Part shown: in pieces, positions 53,710 to 64,000 of the stretch | How the letters are laid out: the number at the start of each line of letters is the position of its first letter | How positions within the stretch are numbered: the stretch's first letter is position 1 | NCBI GenBank assembly: GCA_037042185.1 | Contig: JAXQJY010000023.1 | Location: 310,001 to 374,000 of the forward strand | Reading direction: 5' to 3' | Length of the DNA stretch: 64,000 bases | Source: Sordariomycetes sp. S80-01Y | Taxonomy: Eukaryota > Ascomycota > Sordariomycetes | Translations under genes and position numbers: made by a program | The notes under the pieces: model-generated | The model's input: only the letters and a program-made list of their open reading frames with translations | Told to the model about the DNA's origin: nothing | Databases searched by the model: none

Positions 53710-54804
53710 ATGCATTTCGCCTACCCCCCTCGCAAGGCCTCCGACCCGCCGCCCTTCCGCCCGCGATCCTCACGAGTCCCTTTCCTACGACGAAGTCGGT
53801 TACGAACAGTAATCATAGGGCTGCTCGCTCTGCTAGGTCTTTTCTACATGCTTAGCGGATCGAGCGAGGAACAGAAATACTACGAGCATGTGCCGAGCGG
53901 GAATCCGCCGGTAGTCATTGTCACCGTGGTCGATCCGACAAGTTACAGCAGCACGTACCTGCAGACGATACAGGAGAACAGGAAGAGCTATGCCAACTTG
54001 CACGGTACGCGCCCTCTTATGCTGGAATTTATGTGGACGAAATTGCTGACTGCATAGGCTACGAGGTCTTTATGGCGAAAGCCCAAGACTACGACACGGG
54101 TGGCTACCAAAAGACATGGTCCAAGATCATGGCCATCCGCCACGCCCTCACGAAGTACCCCGATGCTACCTTCATCTGGTACCTCGACCAAGATGCCTTC
54201 ATAATGGAGCCTAAACGTACCTTGGCCGAAGTCGTCACCGAGCCCCGAACTTTGGAAAGCCTGATGATCAGGAACTTCCCCGTCGTGCCGCCCGATAGCA
54301 TCATCAAGACATTCAAGTACTTGAAGGGTGACGACGCGGCACTGTTGATTAGCCAGGACAATGATGGGTTGGTGAGCGACAGCATGGTGCTGAGGAACGG
54401 GGACTGGGCGAAATTCTTGACGGAAACTTGGCTGGATCCGTTGTACAGGACCTATAATTTCCAGAAAGCAGAGAGGCATGCTTTGGTGAGTGACGCCACC
54501 CCATCCACACTCGTCTTCTACCTCGAACACTGGGGAGGGTGGGAGGACCAGGCTACGTTGAGAGTGCTAATGACTTGAGCAGGAGCATATTGTGCAGTGG
54601 CACCCGACGATCCTCTCCAAGATTGCGCTGGTGCCGCAACGCACGATGGCGTCGTATGCGCACACGAACCTCGGGGAAGGGTACCGCGAGGGGGACTTTG
54701 TAGTCATGCTGAAGGGCTGCGCGATGCACGGGGACCACAGCTGCGAGAAGGAGAGCCAGTGGTATTGGAAGACGTACCAGGACTCGCTGGCGCAGCTCTC
54801 ATGA
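53710..54804 (+). CDS. GT34 alpha-mannosyltransferase (Mnn10/Mnn11-like)
   Basis: Exons are 53710-54004, 54058-54485 and 54583-54804, giving 314 aa. It has type II topology: a short basic cytosolic head, one membrane helix (about 31-50, RTVIIGLLALLGLFYMLSG) and a lumenal catalytic domain. The GT34 domain has VVIVTVVDPTSYSSTYL, TWSKIMAIRHALTKYPDATF and the DXD motif WYLDQDAFIM (D142, D144), then IRNFPVVPPDSII. The last exon carries ALVPQRTMASYAHTNLGEGY and KGCAMHGDHSCEKE. Mnn10 and Mnn11 belong to the Golgi M-Pol II complex that extends the alpha-1,6-mannan backbone of N-glycans. Which of the two this is cannot be decided. Confidence 0.9.
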
Positions 54805-55298
54805 CGTGGGCAACGGTGACGGTGGCGGGTTAGTACGTGATATGAGTGGGACGGCGTTTCGAGGAGTATTTCGGCATTGTAGACCGGCTTCTTCAGCATT
54901 GGGAGGGTAATAGGGATACTCTCGGGACACGGCAGGCTCGGGCACCCGAATTAGACAGTTACATCTGGACAGCAGAACTAGATGATTCACTCGAAGGTCG
55001 ATCTCCTGGCCACAGGGGGAGGGCAAATTGAGGCCTTCTCCAAGCCGATTCCGAAGAGGGAGTCGAGACTCGCGTGGCATCGTGTCGCATCTGCCGGTCG
55101 ACGGCCCTAAAAGCGCATGCCGCGGGCTCCAGGTCCTAGCGCAAACCAGCCTTATCCGAGTGCGATATGCATCCAAATTGGGCAATTCCGCCTAGGGAAA
55201 AGTTTCCAGTGGATCGAGGACATTAGCAACGTTGACCACCGCGTTGGCAGTCCAATATGCGGCTTCCAAGGTTCCTCGGCTTAGACGGCCGTTAATAT

Positions 55299-55314
55299 GC
55301 ACGCACGCACGCAC
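55299..55314 (+). repeat. Microsatellite (GCAC)4
   Basis: Four perfect copies of GCAC in the upstream region of the lyase gene. Confidence 0.8.
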
Positions 55315-55468
55315 CCAAGACGGAGTCGGCCCCCCAAACCGGCGGCGCATGTGATGGGGGGACCCCCGAAACGTGCCTGACGTCGTCGAGCTTCTCCACC
55401 ACGAAATCTCCATATACAGCCGCCTCCCCACACTCTCTTGTCCAGTTCTCCAACTATCCGCGCTGCAG

Positions 55469-55476
55469 TATATATA
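55469..55476 (+). promoter_or_regulatory. TATA box of the sphingosine-1-phosphate lyase gene
   Basis: TATATATA, 67 nt upstream of the start codon at 55543, a plausible core promoter position with a short leader. Confidence 0.4.
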
Positions 55477-55542
55477 CTGGTCGTCCATCCTCACCACCTC
55501 TCCCACGCCGGGACAAGTGAATCGGCACCGCCTGTCGCAACA

Positions 55543-57366
55543 ATGCCTGGCTCCTCGAGAATGCCAATCAGCCTGCGCGGCAGCCTCGAGTCTGTCAAGC
55601 GCCGCAAGCCAAAGGTATCGCTGTCGCTGGATATGATCAACCTCGATGTGTAAGTCGTCGCGGACGCTGCCTGCTGGGCCCCCCATCTGCAGATTGGTGC
55701 TAATGACATGCAGCCTGCGCAACATCGTCTTCATCTACTTCGTCTTCCGATGGACCCGGAAGACCTACTGGAAACTCAAGGGTCGCGGCCTTCTGGGCGC
55801 CATCCTAGAGCTGTACATCTCCATCCGCCGCATCCTGTACGGGTACTTCCTCCGCGCCCCCGGCGTGCGCGGCACCGTCCAGAAACAGGTCCGCGAGTCT
55901 CTTTCCAAGATGTCCGACAAGATCGTCCCCACCGACATGACGCGCAACCTCGTCCTACCGAAGGAGGGCATGCCCGAGGATGCCGTGAGGGCCGAGCTGC
56001 AGGCGCTGGCGGATATGGATCATACCAGGTGGGAGGATGGCTATGTCAGCGGAGCGGTGTATCATGGCGAGGAGGATCTGCTGAAGCTGCAGACTGAGGC
56101 TTTCGGCAAGTTCACGGTCGCGAATCCCATCCACCCTGATGTCTTCCCTGGAGTGAGGAAGATGGAGGCCGAGGTGGTGAGCATGGTCTTGAATCTGTTC
56201 CATGCGCCACCCGGTGCTGCTGGCGTCTCCACTGCAGGGGGCTCTGAGAGTATCCTTATGGCTTGTCTCGCTGCGAGGCAGAAGGCCTATGCGGAACGGG
56301 GTGTTACCGAGCCTGAGATGTAAGTCTAACCTTGTCGTGACATTGCGGGTTGGCGACTGACGGAAAACGCAGGATTCTACCGGACACGGGGCATACCGCT
56401 TTCCGCAAGGCAGGCGAATACTTCGGCATCAAGGTGAACCTCGTCGCCTGTCCGGCTCCAAACTACCAGGTCGATGTGCGCGCCGTCTCGCGGCTGATCA
56501 ACAGCAACACCGTCCTGCTTGTGGGCTCGGCGCCCAACTTCCCGCATGGAATCATAGACGACATTGCCGCGCTGTCTAAGCTGGCCCTCAGGAAGAAGCT
56601 CTGCTTGCACGTGGACTGCTGTCTTGGCTCTTTCCTGGTGCCGTTCCTGGAGAAGGCTGGCTTCGAGACGCAGCCTTTCGATTTCCGCCTCAAGGGTGTG
56701 ACTAGCATCAGCTGCGACACGCACAAGTACGGCTTCGCTCCCAAGGGCAACTCGACGGTTCTCTACCGCACAGCCGAGCTGAGGACGTATCAGTACTTTG
56801 TGTCGCCCGACTGGTCAGGAGGTGTCTACGCCTCCCCTGGAATCGCCGGCTCAAGGCCCGGCGCCCTGATCGCGGGATGCTGGGCGAGTTTGATGACCGT
56901 CGGAGAGTCTGGTTATCTCGACGCCTGCAGCAAGATCGTCGGCACCACCAAGAAGATTGCCGAGGCGATCCAGCACACTCCTTCCCTGGGTGGCGAGTTG
57001 GAGATCCTCGGCAAGCCGCTTGTTTCCGTGGTGGCTTTCACAGCGCGGAACCTGAACGTCTACGACATCGCCGACGGCATGAGCGGTAAGGGATGGCATC
57101 TCAATGCCCTGCAGAGCCCCCCGGCCATCCACGTCGCTGTCACGTTGCCCATTGTCAAGGTCTGGGAGAAGCTCGTGGCTGACCTCGAGGCTGTGGTCGA
57201 GGCGGAGCGGGAGAAGGAAAGGGTGCGGTTAGTGGAGGGCAAGGGCCCCAAGGGCAAGGCAATGGGCGACTCGGCGGCTCTGTACGGTGTCGCGGGGAGC
57301 CTGCCCAACAAGAGTGTTGTCGTCGATCTGGCGACGGGCTTCCTGGACTTGCTGTACAAGGCATGA
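55543..57366 (+). CDS. dpl1: Sphingosine-1-phosphate lyase (Dpl1)
   Basis: Exons are 55543-55649, 55714-56319 and 56373-57366, giving 568 aa. An N-terminal membrane helix (about 36-55, LRNIVFIYFVFRWTRKTYW) anchors it in the ER. The group II PLP decarboxylase-like domain holds VSGAVYHGEEDLLKLQTEAF, PGAAGVSTAGGSESILMA and LHVDCCLGSF. The PLP lysine is K356 in SCDTHKYGFAPKG. The enzyme splits sphingoid base phosphates into phosphoethanolamine and a long-chain aldehyde, the only exit from sphingolipid metabolism. Length and motifs match the family, and all splice frames agree. Confidence 0.96.
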
Positions 57367-59518
57367 TTCTAGAGTATTGTTTCTACTGCGGGAGGCTGTA
57401 ATTCCATCGCGAGGGTATGTACATGAGGCTGGTGGATGCGGGCGTTACGGGACAGTCAATGCTCGAAACGCTTCGAAGCAACCTTTGAGTGCTATTGAAT
57501 AAATGGGTATGTGTTTAGCAAAGACTCCAGTACTCTCATTGATTGGATCTACACGACAGCCTTCGCGTTCAAATGGCTCATGTGAACTATGAGTGATCGT
57601 CCCGCATCTCAACAGCCCACGAGTATATCCAAGTACCCATGTAGGGGCATGTTGTCTCCGGAGTTCTTTTGACTGGCCAGTGGCGAGATATCAAGGAAAG
57701 GGTGAGAAGGCAGCAAAGTGTCCCATGGGATAATCCTCTCACCAACCTCGTCCGTCTGATCCCCACATCGATGAGCGATCGAGTTGCCTCTCTTCTCACG
57801 ATGTGCATCACGCATGGCATGATTCTCCCTCACATCCCTGGTTCCATCGCCCTCCTTCCCTCGCGCACGACGACGGATCTTCTTTGTCGTGTAACTCGGG
57901 GTTTGCCTGATTTCCCCCTCCCTTTTCACCTCCCGCGGCAGTCCAAACAACGCATACGGGGGCATCTGCCGTGGTGCGCCTTGACTCGCCTCATCTTCTG
58001 GGAGGAGGGTGCCTCAGCCGCGTACGTGAGGCTTCCCAGGAGATCCGCGGCGTTTCGCCCGATGGGTGCCTTTGCGGACCAAGCTCCTCCCCTTCCTTCG
58101 CTGTGCGACGACCCCCTACCCCTTTTCTCTTCTCATGTCGTAGCTCGAGAGACATGGCAACAATCGCGGCGTCGCGGCCCAGACTCCATATCCGCGGGCC
58201 TGATATCTGCCTCGTCGGCAAGGGGGCGGGTTTGCATGTGCTCGGCTTCGGAGTGTGCGACCTGCCGTAGCTCCCAGGCCGTACACGGGGGCCAGCGGAT
58301 GGGTGCCGGATGTTTGTCTCACTGCCCACGTGGAGTCTGGGCCTGCCGCTGGTAGGACCCCTTCGCGGCGATGCGTCGTCTAAGCCTTCTCCATGGGGGT
58401 TAGAGCGGGATGGAGGGCTTCGGTGAGGGGAGGCGAGCTTGTCCAAGGCGTGGTGGCCCGACGAACGTCTTACTCCTTGTGCTGCGGCTCGCGGCATGGA
58501 TCCTACTTGACCGTCTCTTGTCAAAGCACGCAAGTTTGCCGAACGGGTTCAGCTCTGTAGCATCTCGATGTCAAGACGAAGCTCTCCAGCATGCCAAAGA
58601 CGACCTGACGTGATCTTCCTCTGCGGTGCGCACAACCTTTCTGCATTGCGAGAAGGCCTCCAGCCACTGTGTCACGGCAGACCCCTTCGTTATTGGGGGA
58701 GATGAGCCCCCGCGTGCCACGTAACAGCCACTATGTAGCCTTGTACCAGAAGAGCGGCCTCGCATCAGCCGCTTGACGGGTGCGCTGGCATCCTTGGGGT
58801 CTCGCACCAGAATCACGCGTAGGGAGTTGCGACGTCGACATCAACCACTAGCTGTAGCCGCGAGGGTCGCGCGACAAACACATGCTTACCGCTGGATTTG
58901 GTGGCATCACGTCGACGCACTCATCACCACTAATCGGGGTGATCTTGAGAGGACGGTGACGGAGGCTATTGTGTCATTCCACTGCCTGTCAATGTCGTGT
59001 AAGTTGACCCTCACCAGTCGACGGGCTCACTTCCGCCGAGATGAGCAGCGAGCAAGGACAATCGACGTCTGGAACTTTCCACAAGCCCTACTTTCTCCGT
59101 GCAGAAAGCGCCCTCGCTCTCTTGTCTCTTGCTTGTCCGCGCTCATGAAACTCGAGACATGGGGTCACAGCGTGCTCTTGCGTCGCGATCTTGACAACAA
59201 GCTTGTGGCACTTCCCCAGATCCTCCCCTTGACCGTCTCGTTGGAGAGGCAGATTGCAGAGACGGGCGCTTGCTTGTGAGCTATATGGTATACTGTTGCG
59301 CTGGATAAGGCGACGACGGGTGGAGGGGGGAGTGCGAATGCTGTGTGACGGGGAGAATGCCTTGGGGAGTGGAAGTTGCACAGCTCTGGTCTCGTTTCTC
59401 ATAAATACCGGGGAAGACTTCCTGAGCTGCTTCTTCTTTCTCTTCTGCAGATCGGATTTGAACTATCCGCGGCTTCTTGTGTCCTCGCAACAACACGCCT
59501 GAAAACCGACCTTACAAG
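57367..59518. other. Gene-poor stretch, 2.15 kb
   Basis: The longest region without a supported gene. The largest frame (57669-58355, plus) looks random: it overlaps equally long frames on the other strand, has no family resemblance and no clear splice structure. The last 100 bp (about 59400-59518) are C/T-rich and fit a leader for the DUF7514 gene. Confidence 0.5.
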
Positions 59519-61491
59519 ATGGAGCTCGACGACCAGCAACTCGAGCGCAACCTGAGCCAAGCTGACAGGAATGCCTCCGACAATATCGATACCACGGACT
59601 ATTTTCACCAAGCTTTCTGGAGAGGTATTGCTCCCCGGTTCTTTCGTCTATTCCTGGCTGACAGAGTAGATCCTCGAAACGAGGGGCTTGTGCCCATGCC
59701 GCTTCAATCAACCCGTGAGATCACTGACAGTTCGTCCAACAAGGTGCCATCGCCGCGGAGCTCTTCACCCAAGTCTAAGCCTTATCAGGCCACTGTGGAG
59801 GACTACGCCTCGGATAGCGATTCCACACTTACTGAGCCGACATTCAACGAACCAGGACCCAAAGACCCGATGCCGGATTCAAGTTGGTCATTCTGAAACC
59901 CGCAATGTCTAGCGTAAGCACTGATATGCCACAGACCTCAAAGGATCGCTCTGTGTATCCTATTCCAACGTCCGCAGGCCGTCCAAAGTCCGCTTCTCCA
60001 GGAACGAACAAACCCCCGTCGTCGTCCAACAGCCGAAGGACGAGCGGCCGGTGAAACCTCAGCGGCAGAACAGCGGCAAGAGTCTCAACAGGGACGATAA
60101 TGCAAAGCCAGATGGATTGGCCGTTTCTGATGTGAATTGGGATCGGCTGTTTAACGAGAGCTGGGAGCCCACTGATCGGTTGCGGAGTGTCTACCGGGGC
60201 GTGGCCGATCACCTCGTAAGCCACTTTATGAAATGTCTAATAGTTGACGGTTGTTGACACCTTAGAGATGTCAGTGGACGTTCGCGAAACTACAGTTCTC
60301 CGCCTTTCTCAGCTGCGCGCATTCTTCGCCCGCTTTCCAGGTGCGGGTTCGCCTAACGAACCCCTTGGTAAGTCGACCTCTTGTTGATCCTTTGCCAAGC
60401 ATCCCTCTCTCAAGCATCAAACAAAGCTCTAATGAAGACGTTAAGATATACTTGCAAACGAGGACTCTAGGATCATCAGCCTCTTCATGGCCGCAACATG
60501 CGAATACCACCTCGTCCCCACCATCGAGGGCGGACTCGCCCGTGAACCTGCCTTGACAGCTCGCGGCTTCGCTGAGTTCATGACGATCTTCGCTCAGACG
60601 AACCCCGACCAGGAGGTTGTCCGCCTCAACCAGATCCTAAATGAACTCCCTGGCGAGGTGAGGCCCCAGCCCGGGGAGCGGGAGGAGAGGCTGCCGAGGC
60701 AGATCTCGAGACACCTCTTCCCGCCAAAGCCAAACAAGGTTTTGAGGAGGACACTCCTTCACCCTCATCTACAACCTGGAGCGCTTGATGTCGATCAGAG
60801 GCGACCTGAGCCTTCTCGTTATGACGCCAGGCACTATACCTGGCACAACACAGGACCTGACCCAGGATTCCGGGCAAGCGCTCCGCCTCGACGTGGCCAT
60901 TGTACTATCTTTACCTACCGGTCTTCTCCTCATGATCCCCAGCGCCTTGGCCACTCGCAACCGAGCTGGCAGCCTGGTGACCGTTCAGAGACCTATGACG
61001 TCTCCAAGCGCTATGCTCTGCCATGTCCGTCCTCGTCCCACTCCTCAGACTCCCGCTCCCCTTCGCCCAGGGAGCCCATCCCTCGTCGCCGTCACCAAGA
61101 ACATGGCAGGAAGGACGACCTCGTCTCCGCGCCGCCCGGCAGTCGTAGCAACTCCTCCCCACCAAGACGCAACCGGTCATCCTCGATGCCCAAGCGCCAC
61201 TTCGATATTACGCTGCCGAAGCGTTCCACCGGGCTGTGGACCAGCCTGTCCGCGCTCGCTCTCCACCCGAGACACGCGGAGCGACATGTCGAGGACAGCA
61301 GGGTTGAGCGCCGCGAGGCCAGGAGGGACCGGGGGCGAAGGAGGAGCCATGAGCCCAGCCCCAGCGAGGACTCGAGGTCGAGGGAGTACGCCCATTACTC
61401 TGATGGTAGGATCCGGAGATTAAGTGACGCACAAGGCATTCCGAGGAGTGAGTTGGGTTGGAGGAGGGCCAGCGATGGTTTGGGCCGATGA
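59519..61491 (+). CDS. DUF7514-domain protein with SR-rich tail
   Basis: Exons are 59519-59882, 59935-60215, 60268-60367 and 60446-61491, giving 596 aa. A disordered N-terminus (residues 1-180) precedes a fungal DUF7514 domain at about 180-330. The domain starts VNWDRLFNESWEPTDRLRSV, then has LRAFFARFPG, LANEDSRIISLFMAATCEYH and LTARGFAEFMTIFAQTNPDQE, and ends near RLPRQISRHLFP. The C-terminal half is Arg/Ser/Pro-rich, with SSHSSDSRSPSPREPIPRRR and SNSSPPRRNRSSSMPKR. The family function is unknown. The first donor is the weak GTTGGT. The third exon acceptor is TTAGAG before ATGTCAG, chosen to keep the frame into LRAFFARF. The domain call is good; exact exon edges less so. Confidence 0.75.
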
Positions 61492-61765
61492 AAAGGGTAG
61501 GCGATGCGCCAAGGTGACTATAGGGCCACTGCATTTGGTTCTGAAGTCGTTGTCCTTGATGAGGGGTGTACGTGTAGGAAGAGAAGTGCAATGTAAGAAG
61601 CGAACACAGATCGTATTGAAAGAAGTCACGTTTCCTATGCCAATTTCCAGAACCAGACAAACGAACAAGTGTGCCAGCCTTTCCAAAAGCGTTCATCGCC
61701 ATCAATGCCATGTACATATCATGTGAGGTGGTCATCAATCATGGGTATCATCACAGGTTCTTCGT

Positions 61766-62791
61766 TCATCTCCACCGTTCTCCGCTTTGTGGTGACATGG
61801 TCAGACTCTCCTCGCCTTGGCCATTCGTCGTGGTGTAGCTCTCATCCCCGTTCAGGGTGCTTAGGCTTCCCCGGCTGGCTCTCTTTCGCCTCAGCCGCTG
61901 GTAATCCTCCTTGAAACTCGAGATGCATCGTTGGATGGTTGGATCGGGATGGGGCGGCATCTGAATTTCGACTGCCTTGAGACATATGCGTAGATTCTGA
62001 AGCTCGTCGTCGTTCTGTCCCAGCTCCTCTTCGAGGTGGGCGATGCGAGCTTGGAGAAAGATGATACGTTGAGCTGCACGCTCGGCGCGTTCAATGAGAA
62101 GGTCGTGGATATGGTCTGACTCTTCCTGCCGGGCTCTGAGATTGGTGACCACGGCGGTGAGCTCCTCGTTCAGCTTGTTCGCCTCTTGAACAATTTTGTT
62201 CGCCTGGCGTAGGGTGAGGCCTTTCTTGGACGGGTCCTTCTCTCGAGGCTCCTCGGACATAGGGTCACCCGTCATCAGGGATGCTGAAAATTCTGAGCGA
62301 TATGAGGCCGGCACCAGGCCGCCTGCATCGCTCTGAGTTCTCCATCCTCCAAAGCTGGCTGGTCTTCGATGCTGGGTAGTCCTCTTGGGCGGCGATCTCG
62401 GTCCTGGCTTGGAGAGTGTTCTCTCCAGCTGGTCCACGTGAGCCATCAATGCCAACTCATCGACCTCATCGTCTTCCGCAAGCTGTTGAGCGAGTGAACT
62501 CAACCGCTTCGCCAGCGCCAGGCGGCTGCTTGAGTTTGTGGAAGTCTTTTGTGGTTCGTCGTGCAGTGTCGTCCGCGAGAGCGCTCGTCGTAAAGGGCTT
62601 ACGGCATTCGAAAAAGGGTCTAGCGATGAGACGGGGCTTGGGCTTGAGTAGGGTGGCTGTTCGTCGATATCCTCTTCCTCGTCATGATACGGGTCATATC
62701 CATCTGAGTCTACAGCATCAGACCGCAGCTCATGATGCTTGCCCGGGCCCAGATCCAGAAATCCATATCTTGGATCGTCGTCCTCGTCCAT
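61766..62791 (-). CDS. Coiled-coil protein of unknown function
   Basis: A single exon of 341 aa, starting MDEDDDPRYGFLDLG. Residues 1-60 are acidic, 60-190 Ser/Pro-rich with likely phosphosites, and 195-290 a strong coiled coil (LTLRQANKIVQEANKLNEEL and RIIFLQARIAHLEEELGQND). A conserved-looking end follows (IQRCISSFKEDYQRLRRKR). I do not recognise the family. Coiled-coil fungal proteins with such a tail are often spindle, septum or Golgi linked, but nothing here decides that. It converges with the DUF7514 gene, whose stop lies 275 bp away. Confidence 0.75.
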   Translation of the reverse strand: MDEDDDPRYGFLDLGPGKHHELRSDAVDSDGYDPYHDEEEDIDEQPPYSSPSPVSSLDPFSNAVSPLRRALSRTTLHDEPQKTSTNSSSRLALAKRLSSLAQQLAEDDEVDELALMAHVDQLERTLSKPGPRSPPKRTTQHRRPASFGGWRTQSDAGGLVPASYRSEFSASLMTGDPMSEEPREKDPSKKGLTLRQANKIVQEANKLNEELTAVVTNLRARQEESDHIHDLLIERAERAAQRIIFLQARIAHLEEELGQNDDELQNLRICLKAVEIQMPPHPDPTIQRCISSFKEDYQRLRRKRASRGSLSTLNGDESYTTTNGQGEESLTMSPQSGERWR

Positions 62792-64000
62792 CACGATTGC
62801 ATCACTTCATGCTTTGGGTCGCATTGGGTTTCCAGCCACTCACGCCGCGTCGTCGACGAGTGGTTGACGGGCCTGTCAAAACAGGCCACACGACCCCACG
62901 GTAGCTGAGAGTTCGGGTAGCCGAATCGAGATGAATGTCTGGGCTTTATGCGATGAGCCGAGGTGGTCGCTTGATGTGCGTTGAGCTCCCCGAGCTGCTC
63001 CGAGGAGAGCGACGGAGATGGAGGTAAATCGGGCGGTGGCTTGCCGTGGATGCGACATTGGGCAAAAGGGCGACATAAATACTTGGATGGGTTGCAGGGC
63101 GAAGAGAGGGACTGAAGTTTTGTCAACCCTCAGCCAAGGGATGCGAACCGACACGTGACTGTGTGGGGAAACCATCATCCAGGATATCTTTGAGTCAATC
63201 ACTCACGTCGAAGCTCCGCCTCCCGCAATTTGAATTACAAAGTGCACTTCTCTGATAGGCTACGGTAGAAACAAAGAGTCGGTTGAGCAAGTTGTGACTT
63301 CTCTGTTGCGACGCTCCAGTCCGAGGTGTTTGCAGCAAACCGAGACGCTAGTGTCAGTGCTGGAGATGCGCACGTATCTCTGCAAAGGTCGCTGCCGAGC
63401 GGTCCCTGACAATTGATGTCTCGCAACGCTTAAATCAAATCGAAAAAGCCGGGGATAGGCGGACGATGCGATCAACAAGCGGTCAAATGAAAGGCTGGAA
63501 GGGCTAGACTGCCTTGGACCGCTGCGCTGATGGACTTTTCTGTCACATGACGGGCCTGTGCTGAGTAGCTTACCTGTAGGCACCTTAGCTGAGTCGAGTC
63601 GAGTCGAGTCACAGCTGCCAGTGGAGCTGGAGCGCGGTACCGGACGGATGACTTAAACGACAGCCCCGGCAAAGTCGCAGCGTCGCCGCTCAACTCGTGC
63701 CCCCGTGCCCCGCTTGTCCGAGAGCGTCATTCCCTTGCCGGGCCTCCATTTCCACCACGATGCTCTGTCTCTGATCCTACCATCTTCCTCGACCCCGACT
63801 CTGCCTCCAAGCTCCAATTGTCATGCCGCGACATTCCTGATTGATCCTCACTTCTCTGTTTCGCCCACCCGCTCTCCCTCGACGCCTCATCCCGACCTTC
63901 AATTCGTCTTAGCCAGCCTCGGCTTCGTTGCTAGAGCTCCGTGGGGCCGACCTCGCTACACCATCCGACCAGCCTGTCCACGCGACACCTTCGAACTCTT
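62792..64000. other. Right-edge non-coding region, 1.2 kb
   Basis: Upstream of the coiled-coil gene, then a possible promoter and C/T-rich leader (63700-64000) for a gene beyond the right edge on the plus strand. Contains a small GAGTC repeat. No coding sequence is supported. Confidence 0.5.
63591..63610 (+). repeat. Microsatellite (GAGTC)4
   Basis: Four perfect tandem copies of GAGTC in non-coding DNA. Confidence 0.85.

Larger units (their letters stand above)
54805..55542. promoter_or_regulatory. Intergenic, 738 bp, upstream of the sphingosine-1-phosphate lyase gene
   Basis: A TATATATA lies 67 nt before the lyase start and a CGCA repeat at 55299-55314. No gene is supported. Confidence 0.5.

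Noticed and set aside
57669-58355. 228-codon plus-strand open frame
   Set aside because: Overlaps equally long frames on the minus strand, and its amino acid composition looks random with no domain or splice signal.

Overview
The window is nuclear DNA of a filamentous ascomycete (Pezizomycotina, probably Sordariomycetes). The introns are mostly 45-70 nt, start GTAAGT/GTACGT-like and carry CTAAC/CTGAC branch sites shortly before the AG. Genes are monocistronic and lie on both strands about 1.7-2 kb apart. The content fits a mould: Dicer-like 2, UreG, a GT34 mannosyltransferase, a GPI-type yapsin, a secreted cupredoxin, DUF7514 and DUF7598 proteins, and a pogo/Fot1-type DNA transposon. I built all spliced models by hand from splice signals, reading-frame continuity and family conservation. 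No RNA or database evidence was available.

Left part (1-15.9 kb): a lysine-rich protein running off the left edge; Nop15 (RRM, 60S biogenesis); an SMN homologue; a secreted cupredoxin; a SERF-like 63-aa protein; a DUF7598 membrane protein; an orphan with 36-aa tandem repeats; Pcf11 (mRNA 3'-end formation); Mgs1/WRNIP1.

Middle (16-35.5 kb): a membrane protein with a CxxC motif; Get1, divergent from an Ecm9/PTAR1-like prenyltransferase-alpha repeat protein; a GPI-anchored aspartic protease; a vacuolar-type amino acid transporter; a 34-aa double-CxxC microprotein that is easy to miss; Rho1; a 1852-bp pogo/Fot1-like transposon that looks intact (TA duplication, 54-bp terminal inverted repeats, 527-aa transposase with DD35D spacing) between rho1 and the gene for mitochondrial ribosomal protein uL24m; UreG.

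Right part (35.8-64 kb): Tsr1 and Utp7 transcribed divergently from a 349-bp promoter (both small-subunit processome/40S factors); Pth2; nicotinamide riboside kinase; Dicer-like 2; an RCC1-like protein; proteasome subunit alpha-2, with a 20-nt microexon and a GC-AG intron; a small membrane protein; a RINGv membrane E3 ligase; an Mnn10/11-type mannosyltransferase; sphingosine-1-phosphate lyase; a DUF7514 protein with an SR-rich tail; a coiled-coil protein. The last 1.2 kb is gene-free and may be the promoter or leader of the next gene.

Most genes are housekeeping and do not form a metabolic cluster. The more unusual items are the transposon with duplicated motifs inside its termini, the CxxC microprotein, the repeat-bearing orphan, the noncanonical splicing of pre8, two in-frame 51-nt introns whose retention would keep the frame open, and an inverted repeat ahead of the uL24m gene. 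I found no tRNA, rRNA, CRISPR array or virus-like element that I can support.
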